Positions 42,848 through 51,675 of a stretch of 64,000 nucleotides of DNA are shown piece after piece (the stretch's first letter is position 1; each line of letters begins with the position of its first letter). The DNA comes from Streptomyces cirratus (GTDB taxonomy: Bacteria > Actinomycetota > Actinomycetes > Streptomycetales > Streptomycetaceae), in the NCBI RefSeq assembly GCF_014650775.1, contig NZ_BMVP01000017.1, positions 59,497-123,496 on the forward strand. Reading direction: 5' to 3'. Below the pieces are notes generated by a model that did not search any database, was not told the DNA's origin, and saw nothing but the letters and a program-made list of their open reading frames with translations. The position numbers and the translations under genes were made by a program.

Positions 42848-43300
42848 TTTCCAGCCCCGCCGGCGATTGAGGCGCGAGGCCCCGGGGCCCGGCCCCGCAT
42901 TTCCAGCCTCGCCGGCGTTTGAGGCGCGAGGGCCCGGGGCCCGGACCCCGCAATCCCAGCCCCGCCGGCGTTTGAGGCGCGGGGGTTCAGGGCCCGGACC
43001 CCGCCACTCCAGCCCCGCCGGCGTTTGAGGCGCGAGGGCCCGGGGCCCGGACCCCGCCATTCCAGCCCCGCCGGCGTTTGAGGCGCGGGGGTTCGGGGGC
43101 AGGCCCCCGCAGCGGCGCCGCACACGAAACGGCACCCCGGCCCCCGCAGCGGCGCCGCACACGAAACGGCACCCCGGCCCCGCAGCGGCGCCGCGCGCGA
43201 AACGGCCCCCGGGCCCCCGCACGCGACCCCGTACACCCACCGGCGGAATCCGGCCAACCCCACCCCCACCCCGACGGCCAGGACAAGGTCACGGCGGCAT
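42848..43300. repeat. 53-bp-periodic palindromic repeat array
   Basis: Five copies of ccagccccgccggcgtttga or its gatt variant start at 42851, 42903, 42956, 43009 and 43062, that is 52, 53, 53, 53 bases apart. Each is followed by ggcgcg(a/g)gg and a cccggggcccggaccccgc-type inverted tail. From 43109 a second, about 37-base unit (gcagcggcgccgc then acgaaacgg) repeats three times. No gene seen. It ends just before the pstS regulatory region. Confidence 0.88.
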
Positions 43301-43368
43301 AACGTGCGGGTAACGTCCCGTTACGCCCAGGTACAAACCCCCCCATCCGCACCAGGCCGTCCGCCATG

Positions 43369-43412
43369 GTTCACCCCCCGTTCACCAACCCCCGTCGACC
43401 GCTTCACCTGAT
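43369..43412 (+). promoter_or_regulatory. PHO box array upstream of pstS
   Basis: In strict 11-base phase: GTTCACCCCCC (43369-43379), GTTCACCAACC (43380-43390), cccgtcgaccg, and CTTCACCTGAT (43402-43412). Three near-consensus PhoP repeat units, 135 bases before the pstS start, form the strongest PhoP site in the window. Confidence 0.92.
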
Positions 43413-43546
43413 CTGCCTAATTTCAGTACCGCAAGGTGCGAGCCGATCCCCGATCCCCGGCGACCACCGCCCCACCCCCGTAGTCCTCTTCGCACGCCGC
43501 CCCGATACAGAAAGCGGCCGGCGGCTTCTGGAAGGAACACCCGAAA

Positions 43547-44686
43547 GTGAAGCTTCAGCGCAAGAGCATGCTTCGTGCCTCCGCCCTCGGGGCGCTCGTC
43601 GTGTCCGGCGCCCTGGTCCTCACGGCGTGCGGCTCGGACAACAACACCAAGGCCGACTCGACCGCGAGCGGCAAGGCCTCCGCCCCCGCCGCCGGCGACA
43701 TCAAGTGCGACGACGCCAAGGGCAAGCTGCTCGCCTCCGGCTCCTCCGCGCAGAAGAACGCCGTCGACCTGTGGGTCAAGGCCTACATGGCCGCCTGCTC
43801 CGGCGTCGAGGTCAACTACAAGTCGTCCTCCTCCGGTGAGGGCATCGTCGCCTTCAACCAGGGCACCGTCGGCTTCGCCGGCTCGGACTCCGCGCTGAAG
43901 CCCGAGCAGGTCGAGGAGTCGAAGAAGGTCTGCACCGGCGGCCAGGGCATCAACCTGCCCATGGTCGGCGGCCCGATCGCCATCGGCTTCAACGTCGCCG
44001 GCGTGGACAAGCTGAACCTGGACGCCCCGACCCTCGCCGCGATCTTCAACGACAAGATCAAGAAGTGGGACGACGAGGCGATCAAGAAGCTGAACCCGGG
44101 CGTCACCCTCCCCTCCACCGCCATCCAGGCCTTCCACCGCTCCGAGGACTCCGGCACCACCGAGAACCTCGGCAAGTACCTCAAGGCCACCGCCCCCGAC
44201 GCGTGGACCTACGAGGCCGCGAAGAAGTGGCCGGCCCCCGGTGGCCAGGCCGCGTCCGGCTCCGCCGGTGTCGCCTCCCAGGTCAAGGCCGTGGACGGCG
44301 CGATCGGCTACTTCGAGCTCTCCTACGCCACCTCGCAGAACATCAAGACCGTCGACATCAACACCGGCGCCTCCGCCCCGGTGAAGGCGTCCGCCGAGAG
44401 CGCCTCCAAGGCCATCGCCGCCGCCAAGATCGCCGGGACCGGCTCCGACCTGGCGCTTAAGCTCGATTACACGACCAAGGCCGAGGGTGCGTACCCGATC
44501 GTCCTGGTCACGTACGAGGTCGTCTGCGACAAGGGCAACAAGGCGGAGACCCTGCCCACCGTCAAGTCCTTCCTGAACTACACCGCCTCGGACGCCGGCC
44601 AGAAGGTCCTGTCCGACAACGGTTACGCGCCGATCCCGGCCGAGATCAACACCAAGGTCCGCGAAGTCATCAAGTCGCTGTCCTAG
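43547..44686 (+). CDS. pstS: Phosphate ABC transporter substrate-binding lipoprotein PstS
   Basis: 379 aa. Lipoprotein signal with lipobox LTAC (Cys about 27), then a phosphate-binding fold: ASGSSAQKNAVDLWVKAY, GFAGSDSALK and RSEDSGTTENLGKYL carry the phosphate-binding residues. GTG start with GGAAGG upstream. Captures phosphate for PstCAB. Transcribed from the PHO array. The separate hairpin after it may give excess pstS mRNA over pstCAB. Confidence 0.96.
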   Translation: MKLQRKSMLRASALGALVVSGALVLTACGSDNNTKADSTASGKASAPAAGDIKCDDAKGKLLASGSSAQKNAVDLWVKAYMAACSGVEVNYKSSSSGEGIVAFNQGTVGFAGSDSALKPEQVEESKKVCTGGQGINLPMVGGPIAIGFNVAGVDKLNLDAPTLAAIFNDKIKKWDDEAIKKLNPGVTLPSTAIQAFHRSEDSGTTENLGKYLKATAPDAWTYEAAKKWPAPGGQAASGSAGVASQVKAVDGAIGYFELSYATSQNIKTVDINTGASAPVKASAESASKAIAAAKIAGTGSDLALKLDYTTKAEGAYPIVLVTYEVVCDKGNKAETLPTVKSFLNYTASDAGQKVLSDNGYAPIPAEINTKVREVIKSLS

Positions 44687-44702
44687 TCGCTGAACAAGTG
44701 AG

Positions 44703-44775
44703 CCCCGGGGTGCGGTGTCCGGTCCCCGTCCGGACCGGACCCGCCCCCGAGGACCCTCCCCCTTCCACCCCGGGG
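44703..44775 (+). promoter_or_regulatory. Nested hairpin between pstS and pstC
   Basis: ccccggggtg (44703-44712) pairs with caccccgggg (44766-44775), enclosing a smaller stem (gtccggt 44717-44723 with accggac 44734-44740). It lies in the 141-base pstS-pstC gap. It may stabilise the pstS mRNA end or partially terminate. Confidence 0.55.
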
Positions 44776-44827
44776 GATCCGGTGCACCGCCGCCAGGGGG
44801 CTCGCCCCCGTCCAGACCGGAAAGACC

Positions 44828-45817
44828 ATGGCTTCCACCACACCCACCCCGCTCGACACGGCTCCGCCGGTCACCACGAGCGCAGGATCCACCGGCCGCG
44901 CCGGTGACAAGATCTTCGCCGGGCTCTCCAAGGGCTCCGGCATCCTGCTCCTGGTGATCATGGCGTCGATCGCCGTCTTCCTCACCTACCGCGCCACGCT
45001 CGCGCTGTCGAAGAACGAGGGCAACTTCCTCACCACCTTCGACTGGAACGCGTCGGCCAACCCGCCCGTCTTCGGCATAGCCGTCCTGCTCTTCGGCACC
45101 GTCGTCAGCTCGATCATCGCGATGGTCATCGCGGTTCCGATCGCCGTCGGCATCGCCCTCTTCATCTCGCACTACGCGCCGCGCAAGCTGGCCGCCCCCC
45201 TCGCCTACGTGGTCGACCTCCTGGCCGCCGTGCCGTCGATCATCTACGGCATCTGGGGCGCCCTCTTCCTCGTCCCGTACCTCGGCGGCCTCAACCTCTG
45301 GCTCGACGAGTACATGGGCTGGACCTACGTCTTCGACAAGACCCAGGTCGGCGTCGCCCGCTCGCTCTTCACCGTCGGCATCCTGCTCGCGATCATGATC
45401 CTGCCGATCGTGACCAGCGTCAGCCGCGAGGTCTTCCTCCAGGTCCCGCGCATGAACGAGGAGGCCGCCCTGGCCCTCGGCGCGACCCGCTGGGAGGTCA
45501 TCCGCATGTCGGTGCTGCCCTTCGGCCGCTCCGGCGTCATCTCCGCCTCCATGCTCGGCCTCGGCCGCGCGCTCGGCGAGACCATGGCGGTCGCCACCGT
45601 CCTGTCCCCGAGCTTCCTGATCTCCGGCCACATCCTGAACCCGGGTGGCGGCACCTTCGCGCAGAACATCGCCGCGAAGTTCGACGAGGCCAACGAGTTC
45701 GGCCGGGACGCCCTGATCGCCTCCGGCCTGGTCCTCTTCCTCCTCACCCTGCTGGTCAACGGAGCGGCTCGCATGATCATCGCCCGCCGCAAGGAGTACT
45801 CGGGGGCGAACGCCTGA
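44828..45817 (+). CDS. pstC: Phosphate ABC transporter permease PstC
   Basis: 329 aa, six membrane segments. The cytoplasmic EAA loop is EEAALALGATRWEVIRMSVLPFGRSGVI. A GGAAAGACC site precedes ATG. Its stop shares one base with the pstA ATG (TGATG). Confidence 0.95.
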   Translation: MASTTPTPLDTAPPVTTSAGSTGRAGDKIFAGLSKGSGILLLVIMASIAVFLTYRATLALSKNEGNFLTTFDWNASANPPVFGIAVLLFGTVVSSIIAMVIAVPIAVGIALFISHYAPRKLAAPLAYVVDLLAAVPSIIYGIWGALFLVPYLGGLNLWLDEYMGWTYVFDKTQVGVARSLFTVGILLAIMILPIVTSVSREVFLQVPRMNEEAALALGATRWEVIRMSVLPFGRSGVISASMLGLGRALGETMAVATVLSPSFLISGHILNPGGGTFAQNIAAKFDEANEFGRDALIASGLVLFLLTLLVNGAARMIIARRKEYSGANA

Positions 45818-46899
45818 TGAGCCACACGATCCAGGACCAGCGGCCCGCCCGGGCTCCCAAGTCCGTCGCACCCTCCCGGCTGACCCGCGGCGGTCTGCCC
45901 CGCTGGGCGCCGGCCGGCATAGCCGTCGTCTCGATCGCCCTCGGCTGCGGCATCGGAGCCGCCTTCGGCCTCCAGAGCAAGATCCAGTGGGGCCTGATCT
46001 CCGCTCTGCTGTTCGTCACCATCACCTACGTCGCCAGCGCGGTCGTCGAAAACCGCCGCCAGGCCAAGGACCGCGTCGCGACCTCCGTCGTCTGGGTCTG
46101 CTTCGTCCTCGCGGTCATCCCGCTGCTCTCGCTGATCTGGACCACCGTCAGCCGCGGCATGAACGCCCTCGACGGCGACTTCCTCAGTCACTCGATGAAC
46201 GGCATCACCAGCTTCGAGAAGGGCGGCGGCGTCTACCACGCGCTGCTCGGCACCATCGAGCAGGTGGCCCTGGCCACCGCGATCGCCGCGCCCGTCGGCC
46301 TGCTGACCGCCGTCTACCTGGTCGAGTACGGCCGGGGCTCGCTCGCCAAGGCCGTGACCTTCTTCGTCGACGTCATGACCGGCATCCCCTCCATCGTCGC
46401 GGGCCTGTTCATCCTCACGACCTGGAACCTGATGCTCGGCTTCGGCCCCTCCGGCTTCGCCGGTTCGATGGCCCTGTCGATCCTGATGATGCCCGTCGTG
46501 GTGCGCTCCACCGAGGAGATGCTCAAGCTCGTCCCGAACGAGCTGCGCGAGGCCGCGCTCGCCCTCGGCGTGCCGAAGTGGCGCATGATCCTCAAGGTCG
46601 TGCTCCCCACCGCCATCGGCGGCATCGCCACCGGCGTGACGCTGGCCGTCGCCCGCATCGCCGGTGAGACCGCGCCGATCATGCTGCTGGTCTTCGGCAC
46701 GCAGCTGATCAACGGAAACCCCTTCGAAGGTGCTCAGTCCTCGCTCCCCCTGTACATCTGGGAGCAGTACAAGGTCGGCAGTGAAGCCTCCTACGACCGG
46801 GCATGGGCCGCAGCCCTCGTCCTGATCGCCTTCGTCATGATCCTCAATCTGGTGGCCCGCGGCATCGCCCGCTGGAAGGCCCCGAAGACCGGTCGCTGA
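45817..46899 (+). CDS. pstA: Phosphate ABC transporter permease PstA
   Basis: 360 aa, about seven to eight membrane segments including an extra N-terminal pair. EAA loop LREAALALGVPKWRMILKVVLPTAIGGI. Partner of PstC; coupled translation by the TGATG overlap. Confidence 0.95.
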   Translation: MSHTIQDQRPARAPKSVAPSRLTRGGLPRWAPAGIAVVSIALGCGIGAAFGLQSKIQWGLISALLFVTITYVASAVVENRRQAKDRVATSVVWVCFVLAVIPLLSLIWTTVSRGMNALDGDFLSHSMNGITSFEKGGGVYHALLGTIEQVALATAIAAPVGLLTAVYLVEYGRGSLAKAVTFFVDVMTGIPSIVAGLFILTTWNLMLGFGPSGFAGSMALSILMMPVVVRSTEEMLKLVPNELREAALALGVPKWRMILKVVLPTAIGGIATGVTLAVARIAGETAPIMLLVFGTQLINGNPFEGAQSSLPLYIWEQYKVGSEASYDRAWAAALVLIAFVMILNLVARGIARWKAPKTGR

Positions 46900-46931
46900 C
46901 GCGCGACTGTATGAAAGCGAAGTGACCCCTC

Positions 46932-47708
46932 ATGGCCAAGCGAATCGACGTCAGCGGCCTGTCCGCCTTCTACGGCAACCACAAGGCCATCGATGACATC
47001 TCGATGACCGTGGAGCCCCGCTCCGTGACCGCCTTCATCGGGCCGTCCGGCTGCGGCAAGTCCACCTTCCTGCGCACCCTCAACCGCATGCACGAGGTCA
47101 CCCCCGGCGGCCGTGTCGAGGGCAAGGTCCTGCTGGACGACGAGAACCTGTACGGCCCGGGCGTCGACCCGGTCGCCGTCCGCCGCACCGTCGGCATGGT
47201 CTTCCAGCGCCCGAACCCCTTCCCCACCATGTCGATCTTCGACAACGTGGCGGCCGGTCTGCGCCTGAACGGCAACTTCAAGAAGTCGCAGCTGTCCGAC
47301 ATCGTGGAGCGGTCCCTCCAGGGAGCCAACCTCTGGAACGAGGTCAAGGACCGGCTGAACAAGCCCGGCTCCGGCCTCTCCGGCGGCCAGCAGCAGCGTC
47401 TGTGCATCGCCCGCGCCATCGCGGTCGAGCCCCAGGTCCTGCTGATGGACGAGCCGTGCTCGGCGCTCGACCCGATCTCCACCCTCGCCATCGAGGACCT
47501 GATCGGCGAGCTCAAGGAGCGCTTCACGATCGTCATCGTGACGCACAACATGCAGCAGGCGGCCCGCGTCTCGGACCGCACCGCCTTCTTCAACCTCGCC
47601 GCGGTCGGCCAGCCCGGCAAGCTCGTCGAGATCGACGACACGGACCGGATCTTCTCCAACCCGTCCGTCCAGGCCACCGAGGACTACATCTCGGGCCGCT
47701 TCGGCTAG
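46932..47708 (+). CDS. pstB: Phosphate ABC transporter ATPase PstB
   Basis: 258 aa. Walker A GPSGCGKS, Q loop VFQRPNPFP, signature LSGGQQQR, Walker B VLLMDEPCSALDP and switch His (VTHNMQQA). All catalytic residues intact. Last gene of pstSCAB, followed by a terminator. Confidence 0.96.
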   Translation: MAKRIDVSGLSAFYGNHKAIDDISMTVEPRSVTAFIGPSGCGKSTFLRTLNRMHEVTPGGRVEGKVLLDDENLYGPGVDPVAVRRTVGMVFQRPNPFPTMSIFDNVAAGLRLNGNFKKSQLSDIVERSLQGANLWNEVKDRLNKPGSGLSGGQQQRLCIARAIAVEPQVLLMDEPCSALDPISTLAIEDLIGELKERFTIVIVTHNMQQAARVSDRTAFFNLAAVGQPGKLVEIDDTDRIFSNPSVQATEDYISGRFG

Positions 47709-47769
47709 ATCCGGACCCCGCGGATGTACTGAGCGTCCTGCGGTGCTGCATGGCGGTGCCACCGCAAGG

Positions 47770-47815
47770 CGAAAGGGCCGGCTCCCCCTGGGTGGGGGGA
47801 GCCGGCCCGCTTTCG
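47770..47815. terminator. Bidirectional terminator between pstB and pit
   Basis: cgaaagggccggctcccc (47770-47787) pairs with ggggagccggcc...tttcg up to 47815, apart from a 2-base bulge. It separates convergent pstB and pit. Confidence 0.82.
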
Positions 47816-47850
47816 TACCGCCGCCCGCTGCCGCGTACCGGTCGTCCCGG

Positions 47851-48852
47851 TCAGCCGACGAAGGCCAGGTCGACGATCCAGAAGCACAGCGCGGCGACCA
47901 TGGCCGCGGCCGGCATGGTGATGAACCAGCCGAGGATGATGTTCTTGGCGACACCCCAGCGGACCGCGTTCACCCGCTTGGTCGCGCCCACACCCATGAT
48001 CGCGGAGGTGATCACGTGGGTGGTGGAGATCGGCGCCTGGTACAGGTACGAAGCCGTGTACATGATCGACGCGCCCGTCGTCTCGGCGGCGAAGCCCTGC
48101 GGCGGGTCCAGCTCGATGATCTTGCGGCCGAGCGTGCGCATGATGCGCCAGCCACCCGCGTACGTACCGAGCGACAGCATCACGGCGCATGCGATCTTCA
48201 CCCAGATCGGGATGGGATCGCCCGAACCCTGCACGTCGGCGATGACCAGGGCCATCACCACGATGCCCATGGTCTTCTGGGCGTCCTGCAGACCGTGGCC
48301 GAGGGCCATGGCGGCCGCCGAGACGGTCTGCGCGATCCGGAAGCCGCGCTTTGCCTTGTGCGGGTTGGAGCGGCGGAACATCCACATGATCGCGACCATC
48401 ACCAGGTAGCCCACGATGAGGCCGACCACGGGCGACAGGAACATCGGGATGACGACCTTCTCCAGCACCCCGTGCCAGATGACGCCGATACCGCCCGCGA
48501 GCGCCGCCCCGACCATGCCGCCGAAGAGGGCGTGCGAGGAGGACGACGGCAGCCCGAAGTACCAGGTGACCAGGTTCCAGACGATCGCCCCGACCAGCGC
48601 GGCGAACAGGATCCACATGCCCCGGTTGCCCTGCGGCGTCTCGATGAGCCCCTTGCTGACGGTCTTGGCCACTCCGCTGCCCAGGAAGGCACCGGCGAGG
48701 TTCATCACGGCGGCCATGGCGAGCGCGGCACGCGGCGTCAGCGCCCGCGTCGAGACCGAGGTCGCGATCGCGTTCGCCGAGTCGTGGAAGCCGTTGGTGT
48801 ACGTGAAGCCGAGCGCGACACCGATGGTCACGATCAGCGCGAAGGTGTCCAC
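47851..48852 (-). CDS. Low-affinity inorganic phosphate transporter Pit
   Basis: 333 aa, about ten membrane segments. PiT-family signature GFHDSANAIATSVSTRALTPR, repeated as the second inverted half with APISTTHVITSAIMG. Proton- or cation-coupled phosphate (metal-phosphate) uptake. Second gene after the DUF47 partner, five bases apart. Resembles S. coelicolor PitH1. Confidence 0.93.
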   Translation of the reverse strand: MDTFALIVTIGVALGFTYTNGFHDSANAIATSVSTRALTPRAALAMAAVMNLAGAFLGSGVAKTVSKGLIETPQGNRGMWILFAALVGAIVWNLVTWYFGLPSSSSHALFGGMVGAALAGGIGVIWHGVLEKVVIPMFLSPVVGLIVGYLVMVAIMWMFRRSNPHKAKRGFRIAQTVSAAAMALGHGLQDAQKTMGIVVMALVIADVQGSGDPIPIWVKIACAVMLSLGTYAGGWRIMRTLGRKIIELDPPQGFAAETTGASIMYTASYLYQAPISTTHVITSAIMGVGATKRVNAVRWGVAKNIILGWFITMPAAAMVAALCFWIVDLAFVG

Positions 48853-48857
48853 GAGGT

Positions 48858-49478
48858 TCAGGACTCCTTGACCGCGATGGTCTCCACCGTGTTCGCGACG
48901 TGCTCGAACGCGTCGGCGGCCTCTTCCAGCACGTCGACGATCTGCTTGAGCTTCAGCACCTCGATGGCGTCGTACTTGCCGTTGAAGAGCTGGGCGAGCA
49001 GCTTGCGGTGGATCTGGTCGGCCTGGTTCTCGAGGCGGTTGACCTCGATCCAGTACTCGGTCAGGTTCTCCATGGTGCGCAGGTGCGGCATGGCCTCGGC
49101 GGTCAGCTCGGCGGCCCGGGCCAGGACCTCGATCTGCTGCTCGACGCCCTTGGGCAGCTCCTCCACGTTGTAGAGGACGACCAGGTCGACCGCCTCCTCC
49201 ATGAAGTCCATGATGTCGTCGAGGCAGGACGCCAGGCTGTAGATGTCCTCGCGGTCGAACGGCGTGATGAAGGAGGAGTTCAGCTGGTGGAAGATCGCGT
49301 GGGTGGCGTCGTCCCCCGCGTGCTCCGCAGCCCGCATCCGCTCCGCGATCTCGGCCCGGGCGGAGGAGTCCGCTCCGAGCAGTTCCATCAGGAGCTTCGA
49401 GCCCGTGACGATGTTGTCCGCGGATGCGGCGAACATGTCGTAGAAGCTCGTCTCCCTGGGGGTCAGACGAAATCGCAC
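48858..49478 (-). CDS. DUF47 (PhoU-like) Pit accessory protein
   Basis: 206-aa helical protein of the DUF47 family (FAASADNIVTGSKLLMELLG; DREDIYSLASCLDDIMDFMEEAVDL). Such proteins accompany PiT transporters and are thought to modulate them. GTG start; AGGACC upstream. A TAGCAT hexamer lies about 40 bases upstream. Confidence 0.9.
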   Translation of the reverse strand: MRFRLTPRETSFYDMFAASADNIVTGSKLLMELLGADSSARAEIAERMRAAEHAGDDATHAIFHQLNSSFITPFDREDIYSLASCLDDIMDFMEEAVDLVVLYNVEELPKGVEQQIEVLARAAELTAEAMPHLRTMENLTEYWIEVNRLENQADQIHRKLLAQLFNGKYDAIEVLKLKQIVDVLEEAADAFEHVANTVETIAVKES

Positions 49479-49624
49479 GTGAGGTCCTCGGGGTGCATTG
49501 GATTCGGTCAGGCTGATGCTAGGCGCATCCCCCGGCCACGGCTAACCGGCCGTTCCCCAGTGTCCTCCATCAGGCACAGTGGGGAGCACGGACCCCCGCC
49601 CGCCGGGGCGCGGCCCGGTACCCT

Positions 49625-49641
49625 ATACCCATGAGGGGTAT
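49625..49641 (+). promoter_or_regulatory. Probable CsoR operator
   Basis: ataccc-atgag-gggtat, a 6-bp perfect inverted repeat in the TATACCC/GGGTATA style of CsoR boxes. It lies 44 bases before the csoR start. A further ggtata half-site follows at 49650-49655. Confidence 0.7.
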
Positions 49642-49684
49642 GCCCCACCGGTATACGCCCCTCGTCCGGACCACGGGAGGACGC

Positions 49685-50020
49685 ATGACGACCATCGAGG
49701 CGGAAGGCTCCGGAGCCGGCGGGGTCGCCGCGGCGCCCGTCCACGGCTACCACCACCAGAAGGACGAGCACCTCAAGCGGCTGCGCCGGATCGAGGGGCA
49801 GATCCGCGGCCTCCAGCGCCTGGTCGACGAGGACGTCTACTGCATCGACATACTCACCCAGGTCTCGGCGAGCACCAAGGCGCTCCAGTCCTTCGCGCTC
49901 CAGCTGCTGGAGGAGCACCTGCGGCACTGCGTCGCGGACGCGGCCGTCAAGGGCGGGACCGAGATCGACGCCAAGGTCGAGGAAGCGACGAAGGCGATCG
50001 CCCGCCTGCTGCGCACCTGA
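49685..50020 (+). CDS. csoR: CsoR-family copper-sensing repressor
   Basis: 111 aa, three-helix bundle. The Cu(I) ligands of CsoR are present with correct spacing: Cys53 (DVYCID), His78 and Cys82 (EEHLRHC). DNA-binding basic residues lie in HLKRLRRIEGQIRGLQRL. Start at 49685, preceded by GGGAGG. Autoregulation through the upstream palindrome is likely. No copper pump gene is adjacent. Confidence 0.9.
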   Translation: MTTIEAEGSGAGGVAAAPVHGYHHQKDEHLKRLRRIEGQIRGLQRLVDEDVYCIDILTQVSASTKALQSFALQLLEEHLRHCVADAAVKGGTEIDAKVEEATKAIARLLRT

Positions 50021-50162
50021 GCGTCCTCCACGGGCCCCGGCGGCCGCCCGCCGCCGCGGCCGGTCCCCGCCGGGCGGGCGCCTCCGGGCCCGGCCGTCTC
50101 CGGGTCGGTCCCCGCCGGGCCGGTCACCTCCGGGCCCGCGTGGCCTCAGAGCCCGCGTGGCC

Positions 50163-50315
50163 TCAGAGCCCGATGCCCAGCAGCACTTCGTCGATCCGGT
50201 CCTGGCTCAGCCGGTCCTCGCCCGCCGCCGAGGCCGCGATGATCAGCTCACCGCACAGCTCGATCTCGGCAAGCGCCACGTGGTCCTGCACCGTCGTACC
50301 GCACACGGGAGTCAC
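50163..50315 (-). CDS. Small conserved-type protein of unknown function
   Basis: 50 aa from GTG 50315 (GAGAGG eight bases upstream); an alternative GTG at 50324 adds three residues. It has two Cys and an acidic, helical C-terminal half (AAGEDRLSQDRIDEVLLGIGL). No membrane segment. Supported by codon bias and ribosome site only. The 142 bases between csoR and this gene are GC-rich with a tandem gcccgcgtggcctcaga duplication. Confidence 0.65.
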   Translation of the reverse strand: MTPVCGTTVQDHVALAEIELCGELIIAASAAGEDRLSQDRIDEVLLGIGL

Positions 50316-50456
50316 GCGTGTCACCTCTCTCTGCCGCTTGCTGGCCGCCCGGCTTCCCAGCGTAGGGAGCGCCCCTCGGGGCGCGCATGACACGGATGGA
50401 CCATTTCCGGATACCGGGCCATGGCCCGGTCGCGCCGCCACCGCCCCACGGTCCGG

Positions 50457-51290
50457 CTATCCGGCGATCTTCCCGGCGTAAATGTCCCCGCTTGGCGGCA
50501 ATTTGACGGTCACCGGAGTCCCGAACCCGTAGAACAACGTGGTCGACGACACATCGATCACGCCATTGTTGACGTAGCTGAAGCGGTGCCGGACCTTGCG
50601 CAGCCGCCCCTCCATGTCCAGGTAGACGTCGAAGGGGACGGTGTCCTTGCTGAACCCTTTCGCCGCGGCTTGCAGGGCTCCCTTGACGCCCGGCGACGCG
50701 CTCAGCGCGGCCCGCCCGATGTCGGTGGTGCCCTGGTAGTGGCGCACCTTGGTGCCCGCCAGGTCGGTCTCGCCCACGAACGTGACCTCCTGCGCGCCCC
50801 GCAGCAGTTCGGCGGCGGCCAGGGGGTCGGTGGCGCCGCCGGTGACCAGGTTGCCGTCCGCGAGGGTCGTCGTATCGACGCGGACCCACTTGTCGGCGGG
50901 GACGCCCGCCCCGCGGTTCTTCATGTAGAGCGCGCCGGGGACGAGGAGCTCGGTGATGGGCCGGTGCTCCGCCTTGCCGGTCACATCGGCCGGGAGCATC
51001 ACCAGCAGCTGGCCCATCCGGCTCTTGAAGTTGACCCCGCCCTCGCCGCGGATGGTGACCCGGGTTCCGCCGGTCGCCATTTCCATCGCGGTACGGGCCT
51101 GCGCGCTGCCGGCGCCGGTGAGCGCGTCGGCGGCGCCGCGGACCACCGCGGCCGGGTCCTGCGGGGGTCGGTCGTCGCCGCTCGCCGGGCCGCCACAGCC
51201 GCTCGTCGCAGCCAGGGCCAGCGCGACGCCGACGGCGAGCACCGCCCCGCCCGCACGCCCTCGTCGCCGCCTGTGCTGGTGCACCACCAT
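50457..51290 (-). CDS. Lipoprotein, LppX/LolA-like
   Basis: 277 aa. Basic N-terminus, hydrophobic signal and lipobox ATSGC (Cys about 32). The mature part looks like an LppX_LprAFG or LolA-type beta half-barrel (VRGAADALTGAGSAQARTAMEM; FDVYLDMEGRLRKVRHRFSYV). Such proteins carry lipids or hydrophobic molecules outside the membrane. Ligand unknown. Confidence 0.78.
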   Translation of the reverse strand: MVVHQHRRRRGRAGGAVLAVGVALALAATSGCGGPASGDDRPPQDPAAVVRGAADALTGAGSAQARTAMEMATGGTRVTIRGEGGVNFKSRMGQLLVMLPADVTGKAEHRPITELLVPGALYMKNRGAGVPADKWVRVDTTTLADGNLVTGGATDPLAAAELLRGAQEVTFVGETDLAGTKVRHYQGTTDIGRAALSASPGVKGALQAAAKGFSKDTVPFDVYLDMEGRLRKVRHRFSYVNNGVIDVSSTTLFYGFGTPVTVKLPPSGDIYAGKIAG

Positions 51291-51420
51291 CGCCTGCCAA
51301 CCCCCAACGCGTGCCCGCTGTTTGTCCGAGGCCCCACCCGTTCCGTTTAACGAGGTCCGGGATTTCCCGTCACGGGCGGCGGCAGTACCGGGGGCGGACC
51401 GGTCCGGGTACCGTGGTGGT

Positions 51421-51609
51421 GTGGACCCGCACACCAAAGCGAGCCTGAGTACGTCGCTCACCCGCGACCGGGGTGAGCCCACACACATCACCACCACCGC
51501 CGAACGCGGTGCGTTCTGCCTGGCCGTATGCAGCTGCGGCTGGACGGGCCCGGCCCGTCGCTCCAGAGACCTGGCCCGCCGCGACGCCACCCGCCACCCG
51601 GCGGGTTGA
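51421..51609 (+). CDS. Small Cys-motif protein
   Basis: 62 aa from a GTG start with TACCGT six bases upstream (leaderless). The centre has CLAVCSCGWTG, three Cys in C-x3-C-x-C spacing, then an Arg-rich tail. It could bind zinc or iron. Unknown function. Confidence 0.7.
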   Translation: MDPHTKASLSTSLTRDRGEPTHITTTAERGAFCLAVCSCGWTGPARRSRDLARRDATRHPAG

Positions 51610-51675
51610 CCACCCGCGTCCCCCGTTCGGACGGCCCGACTGGCCGGGCCCCGTGCCACCGGTTGCCCTTGACTC

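Noticed and set aside
42851..43089. Regularly spaced repeats that might be a CRISPR array
   Set aside because: The segments between cores are themselves similar GC tails rather than unique spacers, and no cas gene is near.
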